From Thelephora terrestris (lineage: Eukaryota; Basidiomycota; Agaricomycetes; Thelephorales; Thelephoraceae): a stretch of DNA of 64,000 nt. Under the pieces are notes generated by a model. The model saw only the letters and a program-made list of their open reading frames with translations. It was not told the DNA's origin and did not search any database. The stretch spans positions 3,162,001-3,226,000 of the forward strand of contig WIUZ02000002.1 in NCBI GenBank assembly GCA_015956445.1, written 5' to 3'. This document shows positions 44,183 to 56,480 of this stretch, piece by piece. Numbering within the stretch: position 1 is the first letter of the stretch; every line of letters starts with the position of its first letter. The position numbers and the translations under genes are program-made.

Positions 44183-47100
44183 CTACAACAGCGTGTAGAT
44201 AATTGTAGCAAGCAACGTGAAAGCGATGGTTAGAGGCGGCGAGACAGCGGTTGATACACCACCACTCTTATCGTTATTGCTTCCATTGGTACCGTTCCCG
44301 CCGCTGCTACCCCCCTGCATGACATCAGGAACGATGAGCTAAACAGAACCCAGAATCAGATAAATCAGCACCAACACAAGAAAGATGCCAAAAAAGTCTT
44401 ACAAGAGCGAAATGGCCACCGACGACGGTGCGGTCCATAAACGTGGCCATCTGACCGTTCACGCTGTTGTACCTGTCCGGGAACGGCCCGCTGTTTATCC
44501 CCGAGGTGACGTATTTCTTGACAAGGCTGATCATGGTGGTTCGAAGTGACGAATCCGTCACGGTGGCCGCCGTCCAGAGCTGCCAATCTGTTCGAAGGGG
44601 CTGGTAAGTGAACCGATATAGGGTGCACGGTTTTCGAAATGCTGACCGGTTTTGGCGTCCGAAGATCTGTTGTGATGAGTAATGATTAAGCGTTGTGTGA
44701 GACATAGGGCGGGGTAAATTACCTGCTGTCCAACCGGATTCCGTACTGGTCGAGTTTAGTTGCGTACCACTTCGTCTCTGTGATTCAGATGTTTCAATCG
44801 AAGCAATACCGTCCGTGCACAAAAGGACTCACGGGTCTGATACACGGACGGCGGGAACACGTTCAAACCGAGCAGCCTATCCGCATACAAATTGTACAGC
44901 AGGCTCCACCTGGCGGTCACATCAGGATCGTGAAAATCAGCCGATCTGATGACACGTACGATGGATCGTTCCTGTAGGAAAGGGTATAGTGTGACTTGTC
45001 TAACGAGAGCGCGACGTTCTGCCACTGTGTCAGGAACGAGGCGGAAACACTCTGCAGCGGGCATATCAGCCGTACATCCGCGATGAAAGGGGTCGATGTG
45101 ACCCACATCGTAATGCTGGCTCTTGTTGGTATCCCCGAGAATGAGGAAAATCTCAGACGCTGCCTTGAGCGCGACGATAGACTTGGGGGGATAGAATTGC
45201 AGTCGTAAGCGAGGGTGGCGTATTAGTCGGACGCAGGGCTCACCTTGACGGCGAGGTTCGTTTGATTCGGCAGCGCACCAGCAAAACTGTCAGAGGAAAA
45301 CTGGCTCGCCATGTACAGACCATTTTGGGTGAGGTAGGTGCCAAATTGGTCGTATAAAGATTGCTGTTCGCACATGTCGCATGAGTGCCAACTGTAGGAG
45401 AATGGAACGGTCTTCGTGCTTACGTATTTTGTGATCAGGGTGTTGTCAGATGTCTTCTGAGTGTAACTCAGGGCCATGATCAATTGGTCGCCAGATGCTA
45501 GAGTACGGTCCGTGAGTCGCGATGAAGCCCAACCGACAGGGTGCTGGCACAAACCTTCGACAGGGTAATCTTTCGTACGAGGCATATTGAGCATATGCAA
45601 CGCGTCATGTTTGGGCACCCGAAAGCTTACCTATTGATGATCCCGTCACGTTGGGATACGAGGCCCCTGTGCGGGTGATGAGTAGGGCGATACACGCCGA
45701 AACGTATGAGCTGACTCACCGAGGTCATGAATTGCGTACCCGCCCTGAACAGGGTTGGCGAGCTGATAAGCCAATAAAGGCTCCAAGAGGTATCTTCCGA
45801 TTGCTGGGTTGGTATACAAGAGGGCCGGCCACGCGGAGTAAATGATATCAACCGCGTTCGTAAACTTTGCAGAAATCTATCAGCCGTGTAATAAAAGATA
45901 AAGGGGTTACTACACCGTACTCCATCTACTGCGGGGTCAGCTGGCGGTCGGAAGATCAACAAAATGGAACCGCGTACCGTTCAAAAAAGCCATGATGTCG
46001 GTCTGGACGTAGGTAGTGCCGTCCCATCCAGAGGTCAACTCGATGTTTCCAAACATCTGACGGACGGACAAAGCGAGAATGTTCGCGTAGTCGTTGACTT
46101 GCGGTGTGATATCCAACGCATCTGTAAAGAGCTTATTGTCAAAATCTGTCGCGCGCGCCAAAGCATTTGTGTAATCGTTGAGGAATGCGGTGATCTGTTG
46201 GGGTGGAGGGGTCATATTCGCGCCGATCGCATACGAAGTGTACACTGGACACACCATGTTAGAAATACTGTTGTAGCGAGTGAGATAGTAAGGGCCGCGC
46301 AAGTTGTTGACGTTCGGGAGGTTCGGGAATTGGACGAGAGGGTCTCTGACATATCCTATGGTGTACACGATCGGAGGAGTCTTCGTGGAGAGAACGGTCC
46401 CAAGGTTATGGGCGAACGCGACAGTTGGCCAATTGTTCTGGATCACGCGGAATTGAGGATCCACCGAGTTGTTTAGAGCGCCAGTCGTTTGGAATGCGGG
46501 CTTGACGACACCAGCCGCGCCAGCTTGGTACGTCAATCCGGGGACCTGGAACGTGTTGACAAAGGCTGGCAGGACTGTGCACTAGAGGGTAACGCACCTG
46601 CTCCGTGGAGTAAACGATGCTTCCATATCTCAACCTGCCGTTTACTTCGCCAAATTGGGTCTGGTTCTGGAGCGAAAACTGATGGGTGACGACGTCTCCC
46701 ACCGTGGTATTCCATTGAACAAATTGGTCAGGTTGGGCGAGCCATTCTCCGTCAATATCTGTGAAGAGCTCGACTTGATGTGGGTTCCCGTCATTAGAGG
46801 CAACCTCGACGCCAAGGTAAGAGAGAGGAATCGACTGGTTCACTAAATCCGTCGGCTGGGCTCTCGTCAGAACATAACCTGGCGCGGATCCGGGTGGTTG
46901 ATGGGGCACAAACCTCGATCGGGCTCAGAAAGGTGGCGGTCAAGTCCACGCTCCCGCAAGTCATGGTAATGACTGTCTTCGTCGAAGTGAACTTGAAGCG
47001 ATTCAGCACCCTTTAACGTTTCGTTCCAGAAAAGACCTAAGAGTGGAGAGGTACATACAACTGTTTCTTTTTGGACTGCCGGGGTGTAATTCTGACGATC

Positions 47101-47420
47101 TCCCATCCAATCGAATAGCTGGCCGTCCACTCTGAGAAACCCTGTCCATGTAAGTTTCTGACCGGATACGCCCACTAGTAAGCGTCCAGGGTCTACCGAA
47201 AGAGTTTAAGTGAACGACTCACCGAGCCATCACGATAGGACTGCCATCCAGAGTTCAACGAGCCGTTCGTCACTCCCTGATTCATCCATGACTGAAGGTA
47301 TGGTCCCCTGACAGCCAGTGGCGTCGCAGGAGGGATGAAAGGCGTGACCGTCCAGTTTTGCGCGAAGGCAAACGAAGCCGCGAAGAGGAGTTGAAGGAAC
47401 GACAGAGGGTGGGGTAGCAT
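44183..47420 (-). CDS. Glutaminase A-type secreted hydrolase with predicted GPI anchor
   Basis: Member of the fungal GtaA-like glutaminase family, expected to release glutamate from glutamine outside the cell. A signal peptide is clear: MLPHPLSFLQLLFAASFAFA. Then follow PPATPLAVRGPYLQSWMNQG, LTWTGFLRVDGQLFDWMGDR and DLTATFLSPIE joined to PTDLVNQSIPLSYLGVEV. Next are GLTYQAGAAG, NDYANILALSVRQMFGNIEL, NPAIGRYLLEPLLAYQLANP and VEASGDQLIMALSYTQKTSD. These are followed by FAGALPNQTNLAVK, LLYNLYADRLLGLNVFPPSV and DWQLWTAATVTD. The end is a Gly/Ser/Asn linker followed by a hydrophobic stretch (SPPLTIAFTLLATIIYTLL), typical of GPI attachment. About ten short introns separate the exons and no break was found. 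The last part is duplicated at 37183-37365. Confidence 0.88.
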
Positions 47421-48190
47421 CCGGGCGAAGGGAAAGAAAGAGACTGGGCGGCTCTTCAGAGCCTTCGCCTACGCCAATAAATGCACGACCCTGCACAGGA
47501 GAAAGAGTGGCCATTCAGATGTGTAAACAATCCACCAGCGCCGAGGGCGCAATCGTGACAGGGAGCGCCGGTGGAATACCGCAACGAGAAGTTTCAAGTG
47601 CCCGCCCTGTGCCCGACGCCGTGACCGGCAGTGATGTTATCCGGCAACTGACCCCGTTCATTGTCGGAGAGGTTCAATATTTGAATCAAAACAAGGAGGA
47701 ATCCGGTGATCCGCGCGCGCTACGGCCCAAGCTGCCCTGAGGCTGCCCAACCGACTCTCCTCAAAATTGTACGACCACTGATATCGTCAGACCCGACACT
47801 TCAATCTATGACAACGTAGATTCAATTTTTTTAAGAAACGCTGCTGCAGTTAAACGCAAGGTAGACGAAGGCACCGAACAGAATTACGGAAGGTAACCGG
47901 TTCGGGAAAACTTCTCAGCCAGGGCTGCGTGGTTAAAAAAGTCAACGCGCCCAGCCTGCGGCACCCTGATTCTATCCACAGCGTTCTCCCCCTCCCTCGC
48001 ATCCTCCTCCCCCGCTCTGAATTTGAGGCTGGATTCCAGCCTACCTCATTCCGGTCGCGGGTCATACTGCTCGCCGACGTGATTACGATTTCCCGTGTTC
48101 ATACACTTCGTTTCTTGGTGCGCATATTCCCCCCAGTGATGTATCGGTGACGAGCGACATCCTGTACCTTTAACCACACCTTGAATTTGA
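47421..48190. other. Upstream region of the glutaminase gene
   Basis: A plus-strand frame at 47507-47740 (77 codons) has no recognisable motif. A C/T-rich tract lies at 47985-48015. Nothing else is supported. Confidence 0.35.
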
Positions 48191-50260
48191 TCGAGCCACA
48201 AGCCACACCGGAAAATTCCGATGGGCCACATCATCGTCAAGAAAGACCCGGATGCTCCGCGTTCGAATCGATTCCTACCAGCCCAGAGGACTTCAAATAC
48301 TCCTTGTGCAAAACGTTGACGAATGGACGAGGCGTTGTTCGCGGGTAATCCCGAAAGAACCCAAGCGCTGGCGGATGTGGTGACCGGTTGCTCAATGTCA
48401 CAGCGAGGTTGGGTTCCAGCAGGGGTAAGGCGGCTAAAATCGCATGTAAATCAAGGACGTTGGTGGACCCGCGGGATTTGACTCACATCATCTTCCTTGT
48501 GCGTTCCTGGCCGAGTAAGTTGGAACTTTTCACCAGGACGTGCACATTTTGGCTGGCCATGTGTAGGAACAAAGAGGCATGTTGTAAATGCTTGAGTATC
48601 GCTACATTGTCGTAGCTCCGGCATGACTCCAAGAAGGTGCAGGAATTCAAAGAAGTTGCGTTCGGCCATGCAATGAAAGAGAACCGCACGGCGGAGCGAG
48701 TGTGAATGCGTGTGTTTGGGCTGTTCGCTGAGACTTGTGAGGGGGATGCGGAACATCCTATGAGAGCTGACGACAGGAATGCGAGAGTCGAGTTCCAGTC
48801 GTAGAGGTCGAGGGTTGGATGCGGGTTTTGTTGAAATTGGGTTGAATGCCTGTGTTGTTCATCGTGGGAACGGAACGTCCGAGCTTCAGGTAACTCGACC
48901 AGCTCGACCGTGCTCACTTGCACGTCCTGGGCGCAAAGCAGTGGACACGTCCAGTTTCCCAATTCGGTTTAAGAAATAGACTGGGAGCGCGAAAGGGGAA
49001 ATCGCAGGAATACCGAACCGAACTTTCCTTTCCTCCTCCTACGCGCCAAACTAGGGCGCCCAGCAGCACGACACACCAACTCTCCTCAATGACTCAATCT
49101 TCCTATCTCCTCAACCTTTCTCCCCAATCACGACAAAGGGCACTTGGGCTCACAGAATAACACGCTTCTGGTCGATGTGGCGCGGCGGTGCGGGTCGTCC
49201 TGAGAGAGCCATGGCAAACCAGGACATTGTGCAAAATATTCCGAGTTCGGAGCTGGGTAAGTTTCAAATTCCGTGCGGACGTGTTCTCTCAAAACTCACT
49301 CTGTACAGGAGGTCGATTTACCCTCGCATAAAAAGGGCGTAACGGTTTCCTCTGTACGGTTCATCTCAGTTGGTGGGTTCGAATGCAAGCATGGTCTTCC
49401 CACCTACCGAACTATTGTGGTTTCGTTACGCAGTCTGAACCGCCGAATCAGGGCATCCGCGAGCAGCTTCCCACAGAAGACGATGGACTGTTTGCCATGG
49501 ACCTTTTGTTTAGACTTTCCTGTGAATATCCATGCACACGTCCGGCGAGTAGGAGGATATAAGCCGTTCACCGCGACTGGTGAGTTTCTGCATATCCACC
49601 TTTCCCTCATTCCAGAGCACCCTTCTAACACGCAATCCTCCCCTCCCTCCCACCAATCGCCCTCTCATGGATAAGCAGCAGTTTGTGTTCTACCTCGATG
49701 GCAAGGCTGTGAAGACTCACCTTCACAAGTTCGTAATCCACCGTCTAACCCACCCAAATTCTGTCTCACCTTTATGCCCCCCTCCCTGTGCACGTCGAAT
49801 TCTGGCAGCCCATCAGGTGTGCATACTCTACTCCATTCTGGTCTTGTGCGAGTCGATTGATCGAAGAGTGAAACTGATCCGCGGGTTTCCATTCTTTATA
49901 GCCAATGCCACCTCAAGCACAACGAGGAATACATCGACAAACACGTCGACTACCTCAGCCAGCACGCCATCCACGTCGACCAGCACATCAACTTCGACGC
50001 AACAACCGTCTACAACAGGGTTGAGACCAATACAACCCAAACCTGCCGAGCAGCCCAAGTACGTGCTGTTCCCCGTTCTACTCCAAGCATCGCAACCCAT
50101 GCGCGTAATTCCATCGCAGACCGGCGGGAGATCCCCCAAAGTTTGTCCCGTATGTGCTTTCTTGTTCGCTCATGATATCGTGTGTTGACATTTCTCGCCG
50201 ATTCAAGGTGGAAGTCTAAGAAGACGAGGAAACAGGACAAGGGACCTGAAGACTTCTGAT
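48190..50260 (+). pseudogene. Unknown tandem gene family, unit 1
   Basis: I do not recognise this family. Conserved pieces shared with the units at 51780-53560 and 53560-55510: a block near 49200-49320 ending SSEL just before a GTAAGT intron, then VTVSSVRFISVGGFECKHG. An exon MDKQQFVFYLDGKAVKTHLH follows, then a Thr/Ser-rich segment (about 49905-50030) and PKVCPV before an intron. The C-terminus is KSKKTRKQDKGPEDF, stopping at 50258-50260. Reading frames between blocks shift unless introns are placed freely, so unit 1 may be a gene with several introns or a decayed copy. An upstream portion (48200-48900) also matches unit 3. Confidence 0.4.
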
Positions 50261-51199
50261 TGGAACCCTGGTTATCGTTGTCCACGGACGTTCTGCATTT
50301 GCTTTCTCGCATCATCCGCATCATCGTTTTCCTCGCATTTGAATCTATTCGTCGTTGTCGTATTTTGCTATCATTCTTTTGCTTTCACTCACCTTCAGAC
50401 AGTATTCATCTCCAGTATCGTTTCATTGCATCGCCACCCCGCTAGTACATCGCCTCTTTCTCATGCTTTCGAAATAAACCTTTGTTAACCATCCTCATGG
50501 CAGCCTTGCTGCAGTGATTGCGATCAACAAATTCGTGTTAACCCTGTTCGACGCATGTAACTTCCCAGGTACGAATATTACTGGGAGGGAGAAACTCTAT
50601 CGCATCTCAACAGCCTGGGAAATTGACAACGCTTCGGGTCTGGCTGTGAGAGCCTTCTGTGGTCACACTGGAGGGATCTTGCGGAATTTGTAAACATATA
50701 CATATGGCAGAGAACCGAGAAAGGCTCAAGCGGGAAGGACTTCCAACCCTGACTGATGTTTAGCACCCCGGGCGACGTTCGACTCCGGACTAGTGCTCCC
50801 AGTAAAGGTCTGCCCAGACTCAGAGACTCACGGGAGCTCGTTATGATCACAAATACTATCCGCTGGGGGGTCCCCCTTAATTTGATGCAGATGGGAAATC
50901 ATCGGAGGACTTCTTGGCTTGTTTGCGCGCTCTGCATTCTAGTTCAGTCTCTCGATCACTTCAGCTAGTTTGCAGATCACTTCCGAGCCACTTGACTCAG
51001 GTTCAGAATTTTCATCCGAGATTCCGAACATCCGAGTCTTGAGCAGCCCCTCCCCCTGGCGCCATGCCAAACCTGCCAAGAATCATATGGAGCGGCGGTA
51101 TTTTCCCTTGAGCCTGGAATCCTTTAAAATCACAGTAGTAGTACCAACATAACCCCACCAGCAGCGATCTCCCTTGTCGTGTTTCCTACATCTCTCGAC
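50261..51199. other. Interval between unit 1 and the small secreted protein
   Basis: The first 200 bases are the 3' flank of unit 1 and match the flank of unit 3 (55510-55640) and the inverted copy near 56750-56900. No gene is supported beyond that. Confidence 0.35.
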
Positions 51200-51394
51200 A
51201 TGATCTTCTCCACCGCCGCAGCTGTTTCCCTCCTGTCATGGATCTCTTTCACCTGCGCTGCCACCATGGTCGCTCGTGGTGATAACTGCGCGTTTGTTTG
51301 TCCTGGCAAAGATCTCGATGGTGACACACTCCTCGCATCCATCTCTGGCGTGATTCTCTCTTGCTCCTACATCGGGGAGTCTTCCAACCGGTAG
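51200..51394 (+). pseudogene. Small secreted cysteine-containing protein, probably cut short
   Basis: Begins with a good signal peptide, MIFSTAAAVSLLSWISFTCA, followed by NCAFVCPGKDLDGDTLL and SGVILSCSYIGESS. The frame stops after 64 residues. The next codons in the same frame read TYNS just before a GTAAGT donor, which resembles the usual continuation (Cys-Thr-Tyr-Asn) of this kind of small secreted protein. The stop probably truncates an older, longer gene. It could still give a short secreted peptide. TATA box not obvious. Confidence 0.5.
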
Positions 51395-51779
51395 ACTTAC
51401 AATTCAGTAAGTCGCATTCCCCTTCCACATCCCAGCTCCGACTTACACTGTTACCAAGACCACTGGAGTGTACGTGGGCGATGACAATGAGTGACTGTCC
51501 GCAAGAATAGGTTAGACAGCAAATATACATATCCGCCGTAGAAGGGTGCCAGTTCCCGCATTTCGCGGTGTTCCTGACCCTCCAGAGCGGTCGGGGTCCT
51601 TCGCCTTCCTTAACGGTCCACAAATATTCACCTAGATTCGAGTGTACACTGTGTACATCCCACGGACAGTCACTCAATTGCACCCCAAATGTTTCGTCTT
51701 TCTGATGAAATTATGAAAACAAATTTGGCATTATTACTTACTATAACTTTACTGCGGACTATAACTGCGTCCGCTTTTA

Positions 51780-53560
51780 CAGCTGGTCGATTTCATATAT
51801 CTTTGAGTCACAGAGTGCAGCGTTGGGATACAAGCCCGCAATACACGAGGACCACCGGAGAGTCTCCCCTTCCATCAGCGATCTGTGCTGCGCGTCGAAT
51901 TCTTCATTGGATTGATTCACAAGCGGCACTGGAGAGCCTCAACAAATTACATGCCCCCGCAATTGTGGGCAAGGCGTTCGCGGAAGTCGCAGAGTTTGTA
52001 TCGATGTCCGCTACCACGGCGGGCTTCAAAGCTCCCTCCCGTAGGAGCTGGCAAAGGACACCTCGTTATATGGCACGTGGAGGTGCGACCGCCCAACGAA
52101 CTCGTTCGATGTGAGTAGCAAGTTCAGGAAGCAACTGGGGGGCAGGCGAATGTGGTTGCCTGTGTCGGAGAGGAGTTAAGCTGCGCCGGGGGCTTTCTGT
52201 GGCCCGCGTATCGGGTTCGGTTCACCTAAGCGTTGAGAGCTTGAGCATCGATGCGGGTGACGGTAGAACATCAACTTGGCAGATGGGACTGTAATTGAAT
52301 GTAAATCAACGGCCTCGGTGGGTTGGCACATTTCGGGTCACGATATCTTCAGTGTATGTCCTCGATGGTTCGGGGTCAAGTAAAAGAACACGGCCAGAGT
52401 GATTCGTAATGTTTCCGCTGTGGTGCTCGAACCTTGTTGGTCACGATTAAGAAACAGGAGGCTTGTTCTAAGTGCTGGAGCCTCGTAATACGGAGTCGCC
52501 GAGTTGGCCTCGTGCGCCGGAGCTAAGCCAAGAAAATCTAGTCATCAGGGGTCACATCCGGACACGCAATGAGAAAAACCCGCACGAAAAATAGTGGCAT
52601 GTGGTTTCGTCGGTTTGCCATGATCTGAGGTAGGCGAAAGATCGGCCATCGAGAGAGGTGACGACAGGGAGCGGCACCGATTTTTCCGGAATGGCGTGGC
52701 CGTCAGGTCATAACGCGTCGTCGGTTTCAAGCCCTAGGATTACAATTCGACCGAGTCTCAGGTAGGAAGGGAGGTGGTGTGTGCGAATTTGTCCATTGAA
52801 GGGGAGTAGGTTCCAGTGGGACGGGCCCAGGAGTTGGATGCCGTTGTCATTCGTCATGCCCTGCGTCGAACGTCCTTCAACTAAATTGACTGGACGGGTG
52901 GGCAGGTTCCCGTAAGAAAAACAAGTATGGCTGTTTTCCTAAGTCGGGTTAAGGAATAGACAGGGAGCGCGCAGGAGAATGCACAGGAGCAAGTTGACTG
53001 TCCGTGACTGTATGTATTTGGCGATCCGATCTTTCCTTTCCTCCGCCTTCATCTGGCCATCACTTCACTGAACAGCAATGCACTGCAGCATGGCGCACCA
53101 AGCCGCCGAGTCTCCCGGATTCCTCAAACGTCCTACTTTCTCAACCCTTTGCGCAGTCACGACAAAAAAAACAACTACGACTGGGATAATCACGCTCGGC
53201 GAAAATCCGGTCCGGTTTTGTGGCGGTCGATATGGATCGCTCTGTTTGAACCATGGCAAAACTCTGCACGTTATTCTGAGCTCAGAGATGGGTAAGTTTC
53301 AAATTTCGCGTGGACGTGACCCTCTCCAATTCAATCGCACAGGACGGCGAGCTGCCATCAGATAGAGAAGAAGAGAAGAGTAGTGGTTCCCTCTGTGTGG
53401 CTCTTCTCAGGCCGTGATTTCGCATGCGGTCACCCATTGTCCCCCAGCTCTCCTACATACCCGGGTATTGTTTTGGTCAGGCATTCCGGACTACAAACCC
53501 AGACTTTTTCTGAAATCCATTTCGTAGTGTGCACACCGGATACCTACTGGAACCAAAGAG
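51780..53560 (+). pseudogene. Unknown tandem gene family, unit 2
   Basis: Contains a CACGGCGG-GCTTCAAAG block (about 52015-52030) like unit 3, and a start MAHQAAESPGFLKRPTFSTL at 53090. A stretch ending LHVILSSEM before a GTAAGT intron (53290) and VVPSVWLFSGRDFACGHP (about 53380-53440) follow. The 3' exons seen in units 1 and 3 are missing; sequence passes directly into unit 3. Partial and probably non-functional. Confidence 0.4.
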
Positions 53561-55510
53561 TTCTTAGGACAGAGAACACGGTTCCGTGGATCCACAAACC
53601 ACACCGAAAAATTCCGATGAGCCACAGCGTGTTTTCGGGACGGCCACGCCCAGCGTCCGGGGAGTTCGAATCGGCTCCCGCTAGCACGGCGGACTTCAAG
53701 AGACGCCGGCGATCCCTTGCATGGAGAGCTGACAAAAGCTCATGTCGGAGCGATGTGTCGTGCGAGACCATGTATCGGGCTGGGCTCATCGACGTTATGT
53801 GCATCGATGTGTGTACCGCCGAGGCAGAAAATCTTGAGGTCGCTTTGGGCCATGCGATGAAGGGGAGCTACACGGCGGAACGAGTGTCAGGGGGTGGCAT
53901 GTTGATTTGCCATGATATGAGGCTGATGAAAGGGCGGTGTACGGGAGTGAAAACTGGGATGAGGCGCGAACCTTTTCCAGAGCGGCTCGCTCATCTGGTC
54001 GTAGCGCCTACTGCAACGAAATTGGATTATGTGACCCTCAACCAACGTCTTTGGCTGGAAGTGAAGGTGGTGTCGCGAAGTACTCGAAGGGAATTAAGTT
54101 CCAGTCGAGCGAGTCGCGGGGTCGGACGCCGGTATTCTTCGTTGTGCTATGTTGGTGAACGTCCTTCGATGAAATTGACTGGACGAGCGAGCAGGCCGAA
54201 CGTCCATGACTTGTCCCCTAGGAAGAGAGCGCGCACATGAGCAAGTCCGTGACGGCAGATAGCGAGGACTTGTCCCACGGCTTTGAGTGATCCGATCCTT
54301 CTTGTTCTCTACGTCGACAAAATACTTAGAACACTCAGCAGCATGGCGCACCGATTCGTCAATTCTCCTGGAATCCTCAAACGTCCTGCCTTCGCAGCCT
54401 TCCGCGCAGTTAGAGCAACGAAATCGCCACGGCTGAGAATGACCACACCCAACGAAAAATGCGGTTCTGGTTGAAGTGGCGGCCGACATGGATCGCTTTG
54501 TTGGAATCATGTGGATGCGTCCCTCTTGAACACAATCACACAACCCCGCGCAGGACATCGAGCTACCCGTGTATGGAGAAAGCGTAGCGGTTTCCTCTTT
54601 GTGGCTCCTCTCAGGCTATGAAAACGTACTCGGTCACCCGTTGTTCTCCGATTCTCTCGTACGCCAAGATGGTGCGGTTTGATTGGACATCCCGATATAC
54701 ACAAGCAGACTTTCTGCGAACAACAGCACGTCCTCACTGCATGGACTACGTACAACAGCGGAAGATTTGCCATGGCTTTTTTTCCGTCGGTTTCTCGCCG
54801 TGGACCTCCATGTACACGTCCAACGAGTAGAGTGATTTAAGTCGTTGATTGTGAGTGGTGAGCCCCACCCTCCCCTCAACACAGAGCACCCCTTCTAACG
54901 CTGAACCCTTCCCTTCCCAGCCATCCAAACTCCATGGAAAAAAATAAGCAAGATCCCGCACCCCTCAACAAGGGTTTGAATATTAAATTCAAGATCCAGA
55001 GGTTCGTAAGCCACCGTGTCACCGACGCAACCTTCGCCTCACCTTCGTGTCCCACCGGTTCACCTCAAATTCTCATAGTCCTCCAGGTATGCTCATTCTC
55101 GTCTTGTTCGGGTTGATTGATCGGGGAGTGAAACTGATCTACGCATTTTCACTCTTCACATAGCTAAAACGAATACAATCGTATTGTGAGGGCAGCCACG
55201 CATTTATCATCACACCAAGTGACTAAACAATTCTCGACTAGTGTGAACGCTACGCAGCAGGACACAGCAACGCAAACAAGCCAAACACCTCCCCAGGCTA
55301 CCTCCGAGTGCGTATTCTACCCCGTTTTCCAGGTTACCACAACCGATGTGTGTGATTGTATTGTAGCTCGACGGGGGACCTAAAGTTTGTCCAGTATGTT
55401 TTCTCCTGTTCGCTCACGATATTCGTTTGACGTTTCTCCGTGATTCCAGAGGGAAGGCCAAGAAGACTAGGAACCGCAACCTGGGTCCCGGTGACTTTAA
55501 ATGAAAGGCC
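53560..55510 (+). pseudogene. Unknown tandem gene family, unit 3
   Basis: Shares with units 1 and 2: the CACACCG-AAAATTCCGATG block near 53600, MAHRFVNSPGILKRPAFAAF (54343), VAVSSLWLLSGYENVLGHP (about 54566-54630) and MEKNKQDPAPLNKGLNIKFK (54934). An intron with conserved flanks (GTATGCTC...CATAG), PKVCPV and the C-terminus KAKKTRNRNLGPGDFK follow, stopping near 55503. Frames between the blocks need several introns or are broken. A long plus-strand frame at 53383-54240 covers the 5' part but has no recognisable domain. Confidence 0.4.
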
Positions 55511-56480
55511 AATTGTCGTCGGAGATGCACATTCTTTTTCTACCCCTCACAGATCAGGCTTCTCGCATTATTTGCGTCATCACTTTCCGCACGCTCGCGT
55601 TTACATTTATTTTTGGTGATCCGTCGTTACGCCTTCGCATTCCTTCGGACGATTTTGACCATCTTTTTGTACCACCACCTCTCACAAGTTCATCGTGTAT
55701 TATCACGCGGACGTTATGCTTGCTATGCCCAGCCGTTTTATCTCCATCCGCGACCCTTCGCGTTCACCGCTTTCGACCCCAATCCAGAATCTGCCTAGTT
55801 TTTTCATCGATTAGATGTATCCCTAGTGGTCTCACCTCGCCTTTTTAAGCATTTGGAATGAAACTTTCTCGATCATTCTGACTGGCAGCGCCTCTGGACA
55901 GATTGTTCAATGTCAGACGTTTCAGGTTTCTCCACAGGCTCAAATAAATGAGAAAGCTGGTACGCGTGAGCACGCTGTGTTCCCAGGTTCCTTACCAATT
56001 GCAAGATATCGATGAAACTAGACCGCGGATCAGGGCACGACTTTGAAGTTCGTGACCTCGAAGTAATTTCTCACCGTTTCGATCGAGTATCGTTGACTTG
56101 CACCTTGCACTATATCCTCCGCTGGTCATACTCGTCAGGCTAGATTGCTCCGGTCTTTCCTCTCCCACCAGGGTGGTTTCAGGCGCAGACACGAGTAACA
56201 CAAATCGTAGTTGGAAGATACACGGAAATGAGAAGCTTCACGGGTGTATGAGCGTTCGGTGATGCAATTACCGTTGGATCCGCACCCAGGAATCAAAGTG
56301 TAATTAGGTGGTTTCATCGCAAGTTCAAGTTGCTGATAAGTGATCGTATTGAAAGTCATCGGAAATGACATGAGGAAGCGTTGGAAGACAAACTGGTACC
56401 ACTAGCATTAACTCGAATCCAAACTAGGTGGCGATGTAATAAGATTTTTTCCATGAGAAGGGAAGGGTTTGAAAGTGAAA
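55511..56480. other. 3' flank of unit 3 and gene-poor DNA
   Basis: The first 130 bases match the flank of unit 1. No gene is supported in the rest. Confidence 0.35.

Noticed and set aside
53383-54240. A 285-codon plus-strand frame as a real gene
   Set aside because: It crosses the border between units 2 and 3 of the tandem family and conflicts with the conserved blocks and intron sites. No domain is seen.
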